Assembly: GCA_009772985.1 (NCBI GenBank) | Contig: WOUS01000006.1 | Location: 62,001 to 126,000, forward strand | DNA: 64,000 bases | Origin: Anaerolineaceae bacterium | Lineage (GTDB): Bacteria > Chloroflexota > Anaerolineae > Anaerolineales > Villigracilaceae | Direction of reading: 5' to 3' | Part shown: positions 53,907-60,392 of the stretch, piece by piece | Position numbering within the stretch: the stretch's first letter is position 1 | Layout of the letters: the number at the start of each line of letters is the position of its first letter | Made by a program: the position numbers and the translations under genes | Notes under the pieces: generated by a model | What the model saw: only the letters and a program-made list of their open reading frames with translations | What the model was told of the DNA's origin: nothing | Database searches by the model: none

Positions 53907-55475
53907 ATGAAGCAACGCTTGATGTCCAAGATCTTTGCAATGGCCCTTGTGGCCGTGCTGGTCCTAATACCGACCGGCCTGGCCCTGGCTGCCACTCAGA
54001 CCATCGGCGGCACCGCCGTGGCGGGCAACCTGCGCGTCGCGGTGTATGACAACGGCGCCATGGCGATCCAGCAGTACACCGGCGCATTCTGGCAGGAAAA
54101 CGTTTATGGCGTCTCTGCCAAAGGCTCCACGCTGTGCGTGGCGACCACCCGCTACGACATGGGCGGCAACTCCACCTGGACCCCGGGAGCGGGCGGCACG
54201 GTGGCCACCTGGGTTTCGAATGCCAGCAGCGGCCCTGGCACGTGGACGATCGTCACCACCTGGACGGCGGGCGGGATGACCATTGTGCAGACCACCTCCT
54301 ACACGGATGGCAACCAGTACTACACCATCAACTGGGCCGTCACCAACAACTCCGGCGTGGCGATCAACGACCTGCGCCTCTTCAACGGCCAGGATACCCT
54401 CCTGGGGGGCAGCGATAGCGGCAACGGCTGGTGGAATGCCGGCCTCGGCGCCTTTGGCAGCATCGGCGTCACGCACCCGACCACCGGGCAGCAGATGTGG
54501 CTCCAGCCCGTGTCGGAGGCTCCGTTCCAATACGAAAGCCGGGTTTACTATACCTCCCGGGTTAATGTGGATGCCTGCGCCCTGGATGGTACGGTTACCG
54601 CGGCTGTCCATGACAATGGGTATGCGCTCGAATTCCGCCGCGCTGCGCTGGCAAACGGCGCCACCTGGAGCGTCACCCTCGAAGAACACTTCACCCCGGC
54701 TGCGCCTCCCGCGCCGACGCTCACCGGCATCACTCCCAACTCCGGGCCGACTGCCGGCGGTACGGTTGTGACCATCACCGGTACCAACCTGGCCGGCGGG
54801 GCGTTCACCTTCGGCGGAACACCGGCGGTCTGCACGGTTGCCCCTGGTGGCCTCACTGCCACCTGCACCACCCCGCCGCACGCTGCGGGCCTGTTTGATG
54901 TTGTCGTCACCACGCCGGGCGGCACGGCCACCCTGACCAACGCGTTCACGTTCATCCCGCCTGTGGCCCCGGCCCTGCCCGCCACCGGCTTCGCCCCGGA
55001 CCGTGTGACGGCTCTCCCCGAGCAGTCGGTGGCCTACGCCGCCAGCGACCTGCGGCTGGAGATTCCCCGCCTGGGCGTGAGCATGGACATCGTCGGCGTG
55101 CCGCAGTCGGGCAACACTTGGGATGTCTCCTGGCTGGGCAAGAATGCCGGCTGGCTGCAAGGCACGGCCTTCCCCACCTGGAACGGCAACTCGGTCCTCA
55201 CCGGGCACGTCTGGAATGCCGATAACTCGGCCGGCCCGTTCGTGTACCTGAACACGCTGTGGTACGGCGACCGGATCATCGTCCACGCCTGGGGACAGCA
55301 GTACACCTACGAGGTGCGCTCGGTCACGCAGGTGCGGCCTGACTCGACCTCCGCGGCCTTCGCCCACAAGGACACCCCCTGGCTGACCCTGACCACCTGC
55401 CGCTCCTGGGATGCGGACAAAGGCACGTACCGCTACCGCGTCATCGTGCAGGCGGCTTTGGTGAGCGTCAAGTAA
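53907..55475 (+). CDS. Secreted IPT/TIG protein with a C-terminal sortase domain
   Basis: 522 residues. Signal peptide (SKIFAMALVAVLVLIPTGLA, cut near ALA-AT). Residues 30-260 are a beta-rich domain (YTISWAVTNNSGVAINDLRL-type). Residues about 268-350 are an IPT/TIG Ig-like domain (LTGITPNSGPTAGGTVVTIT). Then a linker with PALPATGFAPDRV, which looks like an LPxTG signal, and a sortase fold (about 380-520) with catalytic His in SVLTGHVWNADNSAG, Cys in PWLTLTTCRSWDADKG and Arg in TYRYRVIV. GGAGAAGA precedes the ATG. It may be a class E/F-type transpeptidase carried on its own stalk. It has a strong terminator at 55497. Confidence 0.83.
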   Translation: MKQRLMSKIFAMALVAVLVLIPTGLALAATQTIGGTAVAGNLRVAVYDNGAMAIQQYTGAFWQENVYGVSAKGSTLCVATTRYDMGGNSTWTPGAGGTVATWVSNASSGPGTWTIVTTWTAGGMTIVQTTSYTDGNQYYTINWAVTNNSGVAINDLRLFNGQDTLLGGSDSGNGWWNAGLGAFGSIGVTHPTTGQQMWLQPVSEAPFQYESRVYYTSRVNVDACALDGTVTAAVHDNGYALEFRRAALANGATWSVTLEEHFTPAAPPAPTLTGITPNSGPTAGGTVVTITGTNLAGGAFTFGGTPAVCTVAPGGLTATCTTPPHAAGLFDVVVTTPGGTATLTNAFTFIPPVAPALPATGFAPDRVTALPEQSVAYAASDLRLEIPRLGVSMDIVGVPQSGNTWDVSWLGKNAGWLQGTAFPTWNGNSVLTGHVWNADNSAGPFVYLNTLWYGDRIIVHAWGQQYTYEVRSVTQVRPDSTSAAFAHKDTPWLTLTTCRSWDADKGTYRYRVIVQAALVSVK

Positions 55476-55496
55476 GGATTGGCAAGACAGTAGAAC

Positions 55497-55530
55497 GAGA
55501 GACCCGGTCTTTGGATCGGGTCTCTTTTTT
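55497..55530 (+). terminator. Rho-independent terminator
   Basis: GAGACCCG-GTCTTTGGAT-CGGGTCTC followed by TTTTTT. Confidence 0.92.
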
Positions 55531-55552
55531 ATCCGGGCGGACAGCTGTCAAT

Positions 55553-55604
55553 TGCAGGGGCCGACCTGTGTATCGGCCTGGGCGGACACGCAGGTCCGCC
55601 CCTA
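55553..55604. repeat. REP-type GGGGCCGACCTGTGTATCGGCC and GGGCGGACACGCAGG element
   Basis: Two neighbouring units in opposite orientation (CAGGGGCCGACCTGTGTATC and CGGACACGCAGGTCCGCCCC), much like the insert in hypE (34668-34757). It touches the stop codon of the GMC gene. Confidence 0.75.
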
Positions 55605-57197
55605 CCGTTTCGCGGGGACTTTGCTCATCGCGTACTCCGCCAGCGCGGTGATGGTGAGACTGGGGTTCACGCCCGGGTTGGCGGGCATGACCGAGCCGTC
55701 CACCACGTACAGGCCGGGGTAGTTGTGCGCCTGGAAATCCAGGCCGATCACGCCCTCCCCGTCGTCGCGGCCAAAAGGCACGCCGCCCATGAAGTGCGCC
55801 GTGGTCGGGAAGTTGAACAGGCTGTCGGTGAAGGCCGTCTGCGGGATACCGTTCGTCTTTTCGCCAAAGAGACGGGTGACACGGCTGGCGAGGGTGAGTC
55901 CGCTGGCAACGTGCGCTTTCTCCGGGCGGATGACCAGCCCGCGGCGGCCAAAGGTGAAGAAACTGCGCCCGAGCCGGACCCGGGTCAGGTTCTCCTCGGT
56001 CTGCATGACCAGCAGGATGGTGGTGTAGCGCGCCCAGCGTGAGAAGAACTTGCTGTAGAGAAAATCCCACGGGTGGCGGAGGATCTCCCACAGTGTCTTC
56101 GCCATGCGGACCGGGATGCTGCCTCCGCCCTCGATCAGCGGGGCGGTCAGCACGCGGATGAACGACGCGCCGTCGGAGTAGCGCACCGGCTCGACGCGCG
56201 TCACCTCGTCCAGGCTGGCGATGGAGGTGATGGCGACGCCCTTGGAATAGTCCACGTCACGGCCGCGCGCCGTGGAGCCGAGGATGTTCTCGCTGTTGGT
56301 GCGGGCGCGGTCGCCGAGGCGCGGTGAGAGGCGCGGCAGGGAGCGGGTGACATCCCGGCAGCGGAATAGAAGGCCCAGGGTCCCGAGCGTACCGGCGGAG
56401 ACGACCACGCTGCGCGCCCGGACCACGGTCCGGCCTGTGACGAACGAGGTGGAGCGGCGGCAGGCGATTTCGTAGCGCGCGCCGTCGGGCTGTCCCTCCG
56501 GCAGCGGGCGCACGTCCCGCACGATGCAATCGGCGCGGATTTCCGCCCCTTGTTTTTCGGCAAAGTAAAGGTAATTTTTGTCCAGCGTGTTCTTGGCGTT
56601 ATAGCGGCAGCCGACCATGCAGCCGCCGCAAAAATTGCAGCCCGTCCGCTCGGGGCCTGTGCCGCCGAAGTAGGGATCGGGGACGGTCACGTCTTCCTCG
56701 CCGAAGAAGACGCCCACCTCGGTGGGACGGAAAGTGTCGCCGTGGCCGAGTTCTGCGGCGATGGCCTGGCAGGTCTCGTCGGCTTTCAGCAGGCGCGGGT
56801 TGGTTGCCACGCCGAGCATTTTGCGGGCGGTCTCGTAGTGGGGGCGGAGTTCCTTTTTCCAATCGTTCAGGTGACTCCACGATGGCGCGGCGAAGAGACG
56901 GTCATCCGGTTCGAGCAGGACATTGCCATACATCAGGCTGCCGCCGCCCACGCCCGCGCCGTGCAGGGCCAGCAGGCCGTTCATGAAGGTCATCTCGAAG
57001 ATGCCGTGACAGCCCAGCGCCGGGAGCCAGAGAAATTTCCAGATGTTCCAGTTGGATTTGGGGAAGTCTTCGCTGTGGTAGCGTTTGCCGCGCTCCAGCA
57101 CGAGGACGGAATAACCCTTCCCGGTCAGCCGCATGGCGGAAACGCTCCCGCCGAATCCGGAACCGATGACGACGTAGTCGTAGACTGTTTGCTCCAT
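55602..57197 (-). CDS. GMC-family flavoprotein oxidoreductase, cholesterol-oxidase-like
   Basis: A 531-residue FAD enzyme. The Rossmann start is DYVVIGSGFGGSVSAMRLTG; LHGAGVGGGSLMYGNVL is the FAD-covering loop; a Cys cluster CNFCGGCMVGCRYNAKNTLD lies at about 188-207; the C-terminus has VVDGSVMPANPGVNPSLTIT with the catalytic Asn and the usual GMC ending. The layout matches cholesterol oxidase ChoD-like proteins. Such enzymes oxidise sterol or other alcohols; the true substrate is unknown. The Cys cluster suggests a bound metal or Fe-S centre. AAAGGAG is upstream. Confidence 0.85.
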   Translation of the reverse strand: MEQTVYDYVVIGSGFGGSVSAMRLTGKGYSVLVLERGKRYHSEDFPKSNWNIWKFLWLPALGCHGIFEMTFMNGLLALHGAGVGGGSLMYGNVLLEPDDRLFAAPSWSHLNDWKKELRPHYETARKMLGVATNPRLLKADETCQAIAAELGHGDTFRPTEVGVFFGEEDVTVPDPYFGGTGPERTGCNFCGGCMVGCRYNAKNTLDKNYLYFAEKQGAEIRADCIVRDVRPLPEGQPDGARYEIACRRSTSFVTGRTVVRARSVVVSAGTLGTLGLLFRCRDVTRSLPRLSPRLGDRARTNSENILGSTARGRDVDYSKGVAITSIASLDEVTRVEPVRYSDGASFIRVLTAPLIEGGGSIPVRMAKTLWEILRHPWDFLYSKFFSRWARYTTILLVMQTEENLTRVRLGRSFFTFGRRGLVIRPEKAHVASGLTLASRVTRLFGEKTNGIPQTAFTDSLFNFPTTAHFMGGVPFGRDDGEGVIGLDFQAHNYPGLYVVDGSVMPANPGVNPSLTITALAEYAMSKVPAKR

Positions 57198-57249
57198 GCC
57201 TTCTCCTTTGGTTGCCGCCTATTATAAACACTTCTCCCCCGCCCATGTT

Positions 57250-57425
57250 GCCGGGAAGGGGAGGAGTTTCGCCGGGACGTTCGCCGGGACGTTTGCCGGG
57301 GATTGAAATCCCCGGCTGGTATACAAAGTCCACTAAAGTGGACTGGCGCTGGCGCGCAGCCGCCTTGAGGCGGCTTTGTGTCTCAGCCGGGGGATTCCAT
57401 CCCAGTACATTTTTCCGCGTTCCCA
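57250..57425. repeat. Composite repeat with covarying hairpins
   Basis: Tandem units GCCGGGACGTTC (three, 57269-57300), then GCCGGGGATT-GA-AATCCCCGGC, the linker TGGTATACAAAGTCC, AGTCCACT-A-AAGTGGACT, AGCCGCCTTGAGGCGGCT, and AGCCGGGGGATTCCATCCC. The linker and hairpin order match 28891-29130, but with different stem bases. It fills the gap 57198-57447. Confidence 0.75.
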
Positions 57426-57447
57426 TCGTGCCCGAAGGATATCCGCG

Positions 57448-57927
57448 TTAATCCGCGTCCCATTTCTCCCGCACCCGCCGGTACGTCTCCTCCAGCGACT
57501 CGGGCAGGACGCGCGTCTCCGCCACCGTGGACATGAAGTTCGCGTCCCCGCCCCAGCGCGGGACGATGTGCATGTGGACGTGTCCAGCTACACCCGCGCC
57601 CGCCGCCTCGCCGATGTTCGCGCCCAGGTTGAACCCCTGCGGACGGTAGACTTTTCGTAACACGCGCACGCATTGCGTCACCAGTTCCATCATTTCGGCG
57701 CGCGTCGCCTCGTCCAGGTCCTCCAGCGACGGCTGGTGCGCGTTTGCCACCACCATGATGTGTCCGCTCGTGTACGGGAAGCGGTTGACGATGACGAACG
57801 CCCGCTCGCCACGATGAACGACCAGGTTGCCGGTCCCGTCGGCTTCTTTCTGGACGCTGCAAAAGACACAGCCCTTGCCGTGCGATTCGATGTACTTCAT
57901 CCGCCAGGGTGCGAAGATGCGTTTCAT
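57448..57927 (-). CDS. HIT-family nucleotide hydrolase/phosphorylase
   Basis: 159 residues. The HIT triad is HVHMHIVPRW (H-x-H-x-H), preceded by FCSVQKEADGTGNLVVHRGE, FVIVNRFPYTSGHIMVVANA and GFNLGANIGEAAGAGVAGHV. CVFC at residues 20-23 resembles the zinc ligands of Ap4A-type HIT proteins. It probably cleaves AMP from dinucleoside polyphosphates or similar compounds. A TACAAT box lies exactly 6 bases before the ATG, with no ribosome binding site (leaderless type). Confidence 0.88.
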   Translation of the reverse strand: MKRIFAPWRMKYIESHGKGCVFCSVQKEADGTGNLVVHRGERAFVIVNRFPYTSGHIMVVANAHQPSLEDLDEATRAEMMELVTQCVRVLRKVYRPQGFNLGANIGEAAGAGVAGHVHMHIVPRWGGDANFMSTVAETRVLPESLEETYRRVREKWDAD

Positions 57928-57933
57928 GTCCGT

Positions 57934-57939
57934 ATTGTA
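57934..57939 (-). promoter_or_regulatory. Candidate -10 box of leaderless HIT transcript
   Basis: TACAAT on the minus strand, 6 bases (ACGGAC) before the ATG at 57927. Confidence 0.5.
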
Positions 57940-57971
57940 GCAAAGAATCCGCCCGAATGGCGGGAGGAATT

Positions 57972-58100
57972 TTCACCGCGAAGGCGCGACCCCCAAAGAA
58001 CGGGGGCAGGCGAACGCGAAGAAGTCATCGAGGTCGCGAAGAAACCCTTCGCGTCCCCCAGGAATCCTTCGCGGTCTTCGTTTCTTCGCGGTTAAATCTT
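57972..58100. repeat. Composite CGCGAAGG hairpin repeat with nested module
   Basis: Close to the copy at 39976-40083 (ACCGCGAAGG...AATCATCGAGGTCGCGAAGA versus GAAGTCATCGAGGTCGCGAA; end CTTCGTTTCTTCGCGGTTAA in both). Here CCCCCAAAGAACGGGGGCAG is inserted after the first unit. Confidence 0.8.
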
Positions 58101-58109
58101 TTTTCTCAA

Positions 58110-58138
58110 TTGACAGGCTCACCGAAAACGATTATTCT
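58110..58138 (+). promoter_or_regulatory. Promoter of leaderless xseA transcript
   Basis: Perfect TTGACA (58110-58115), 17-base spacer, TATTCT (58133-58138), then 6 bases and the xseA ATG. It is the best of the leaderless-type promoters in the window. Confidence 0.75.
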
Positions 58139-58144
58139 CGACGC

Positions 58145-59380
58145 ATGGAACAACCCGCGCTGTTCGACCCCACCCCGCACCTCACCGTCACCGACCTGAC
58201 GCGCCGCGTGCGCCAGTTGCTCGAATCCGACCCGCACCTGCAAGCCGTCTGGGTGCAGGGCGAGATCTCCAACCTGTCGCGGCCATCCTCCGGCCACGTC
58301 TACTTCACGCTCAAAGACGCCGGCGCGGCGCTGAAATGCGTTATCTGGCGCACCGAAGCCGCCCGCCTGAAATTCGCCCCCGCCGACGGCATGTCGGTCG
58401 AAGCGCACGGCTCGGTGCGCGTCTACGAACCGCAGGGCCAGTACCAACTGGTCGCCGACAGCCTGCTCCCGCTCGGCGAGGGCGCGCTCTACGCCGAGTT
58501 CCTGCGCCTGAAAGCGCTGCTCGAAGCCGAAGGCCTGTTCGACGCCGCCCGCAAGCGTCCCATCCCCGAACGGCCGCGGCGCATCGGCATCGTCACCTCG
58601 CCCACCGGCGCGGCCCTGCGCGATATGCTGAATACGTTAAGACGACGCTATCCATTGGCAGAAGTGGTGCTCGCCCCCGCGCCTGTGCAAGGCGACGAAG
58701 CCCCGCCCGCCCTCGTCGCTGCGCTCCGGACCCTGAACCTGGTCGCCGGGACAACGAATGCGGGGCCGCCGGATGTCATCCTGCTCGCTCGCGGCGGCGG
58801 GTCCATCGAAGACCTGTGGGCCTTCAACGACGAACGCGTAGTGCGCGCTGTGACCGCCTCGGCCGCGCCCGTCATCACCGGTGTGGGCCACGAGACCGAC
58901 TTCACGCTGGCCGACTTCGCCGCCGACCTGCGCGCACCAACTCCAACCGCCGCGGCCGAACTGGCGACCCCCGTCACCGTGCAGGATTTGCGCGCGGGGC
59001 TGGCCGAGTCGGCGCGCACGCTGGCGAACGCGCTGACCGGTATCTGCGACCGCCGGCGCGTCGATCTCGAGGGGTTCCGCTCCGCCCTGCAGTTTTACAC
59101 GCCCCTGCGCCGCGTCCAGACCGAGCGCCAGCGCGTGGACGAACTCGCCCGCCGCGCCCTGTCCGCGCAGGCGCACCGGCTGGAACTGGCCGCGGCGCGG
59201 CTGGCAGGCGCGCGGTCGCGCCTGCTGGCGCTCAGTCCGCTGGCGGTGCTGGGACGCGGCTACGCGGTCGTCACGCACGCGGAGCGGGTGGTCGTCAGCC
59301 GGTCCCAGGTCCGCGCCGGGGACGATGTTCATATCCGTGTGAAAGATGGTGAATTCGATGCCCGTGTTTCGGGCGGATAG
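58145..59380 (+). CDS. xseA: Exodeoxyribonuclease VII large subunit
   Basis: A 411-residue catalytic subunit that cuts single-stranded DNA from both ends. N-terminal OB-fold: VWVQGEISNLSRPSSGHVYF, TLKDAGAALKCVIWR. Catalytic domain: RPRRIGIVTSPTGAALRDML, DVILLARGGGSIEDLWAFND and APVITGVGHETDFTLADFAA, then the coiled-coil tail that binds XseB and ALSPLAVLGRGYAVV near the end. The ATG lies 6 bases after a TATTCT box, so the mRNA is probably leaderless. xseB is 91 bases downstream. Confidence 0.96.
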   Translation: MEQPALFDPTPHLTVTDLTRRVRQLLESDPHLQAVWVQGEISNLSRPSSGHVYFTLKDAGAALKCVIWRTEAARLKFAPADGMSVEAHGSVRVYEPQGQYQLVADSLLPLGEGALYAEFLRLKALLEAEGLFDAARKRPIPERPRRIGIVTSPTGAALRDMLNTLRRRYPLAEVVLAPAPVQGDEAPPALVAALRTLNLVAGTTNAGPPDVILLARGGGSIEDLWAFNDERVVRAVTASAAPVITGVGHETDFTLADFAADLRAPTPTAAAELATPVTVQDLRAGLAESARTLANALTGICDRRRVDLEGFRSALQFYTPLRRVQTERQRVDELARRALSAQAHRLELAAARLAGARSRLLALSPLAVLGRGYAVVTHAERVVVSRSQVRAGDDVHIRVKDGEFDARVSGG

Positions 59381-59396
59381 GTGTGACCTCTCTGCT

Positions 59397-59441
59397 CCTG
59401 CGGGATTTGTAATCCCGCACGGGGATTGCAAATCCCCTTTG
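59397..59441. repeat. Two short GGGATT palindromes between xseA and xseB
   Basis: GCGGGATT-TGT-AATCCCGC and GGGGATT-GCA-AATCCCC, variants of one repeat with paired changes. Confidence 0.7.
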
Positions 59442-59471
59442 AGCCAATAAAGGATTGTTTCAGGAGACCGT

Positions 59472-59708
59472 ATGCCAAAGTCTGAACCCAAACCTGTGGA
59501 AGCCTTGACCTTCGAGGAGGCCTATGCCGAACTGGAGAAGATCGTCGCCGGGCTGGAGGCCGGGGAGGGGCCGCTGGAGGAATCCATGGCGGCCTTCACG
59601 CGCGGGCAGGCGCTCATCAAACGCTGCGCCGAACTGCTGGATGGGGCCGAACTGAAGGTGAAGCAGCTCTCCGGCGAGGCGCTGGTGGACCTCGCCGAGG
59701 CGGCGTGA
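59472..59708 (+). CDS. xseB: Exodeoxyribonuclease VII small subunit
   Basis: 78 residues with the XseB core ALTFEEAYAELEKIVAGLEA, GEGPLEESMAAFTRGQALIK and RCAELLDGAELKVKQL. It binds the XseA coiled coil. It follows xseA on the same strand and is preceded by CAGGAG. Confidence 0.95.
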   Translation: MPKSEPKPVEALTFEEAYAELEKIVAGLEAGEGPLEESMAAFTRGQALIKRCAELLDGAELKVKQLSGEALVDLAEAA

Positions 59709-59714
59709 TTTCAG

Positions 59715-59815
59715 AAAGAGGAATGCGGATTACACGGATTCTGCGGATTACGCCGATGTTTTGTTTGAAAAATCCGCGTAATCAGGTCAATCGGCGCAAT
59801 CCGCGTTCAGGTTTT
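59715..59815. repeat. Composite GCGGATT hairpin repeat
   Basis: Left: ATGCGGATTACACGGATTCT and GCGGATTACGCCGATGTTTT. Right: AAAAATCCGCGTAATCAGGT and CAATCGGCGCAATCCGCGTT. It lies between xseB and the PAP2-like gene. Confidence 0.75.
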
Positions 59816-59856
59816 CGCGTGCGCGGCAGACCGTCAGGCGCACCAGGTATTGACTT

Positions 59857-60309
59857 ATGAACTTCAAGGCCATTCTCGAAAACCACATCCTGTGGACCGC
59901 GCTGGCGGGCTGGTTCCTGGCGCAGGCGCTCAAGATTCCGCTCGACTGTTTCCGCTCGCGCCGCTGGGACTGGGCGCTGTTCTTTGCCGCGGGCGGCATG
60001 CCCAGTTCGCATTCCGCGTTGGTGGTGGCGACTGCGCTGGGGAGCGGCCTGCATTACGGCTTCGATTCGCCGGTCTTCGCGCTGGCAGTGGCGGTTGCGC
60101 TGGTGGTGGTCTACGACGCCACCGGCGTGCGCCGCCAGGCCGGGATGCAGGCGGAGAAGATCAACGTGCTGGTGGCAGAATTGCTCAAAGGGCATCCCAT
60201 CTCGCAGAAGCAGCTGCTGGAGGTGATCGGCCACACGCCGCTGGAGGCGATTGGCGGCGTCCTGCTCGGGCTGGCGGTGGCGGTCGGGCTGTGGCTGCTG
60301 TGGGGATGA
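59857..60309 (+). CDS. Divergent PAP2 family (DUF212) membrane protein
   Basis: 150 residues, about four membrane helices. The family signature is ALFFAAGGMPSSHSALVVAT (GGMPSSHSA, the PAP2 phosphatase-like motif with Ser-His), with VVVYDATGVRRQAGMQAEKI and HTPLEAIGGVLLGLAVAV later. The second catalytic His/Arg region of true PAP2 enzymes is altered to HTPLE. Lipid phosphatase activity is assumed, not shown, for this family. Confidence 0.88.
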   Translation: MNFKAILENHILWTALAGWFLAQALKIPLDCFRSRRWDWALFFAAGGMPSSHSALVVATALGSGLHYGFDSPVFALAVAVALVVVYDATGVRRQAGMQAEKINVLVAELLKGHPISQKQLLEVIGHTPLEAIGGVLLGLAVAVGLWLLWG

Positions 60310-60392
60310 GAAGCCTTTCGGGGGATTGTAGCCATCTCGCGGAGGTGCTACCGTGAGGATGATTTTATCCAGTTTGAGAAAAGGAGAGAAGA

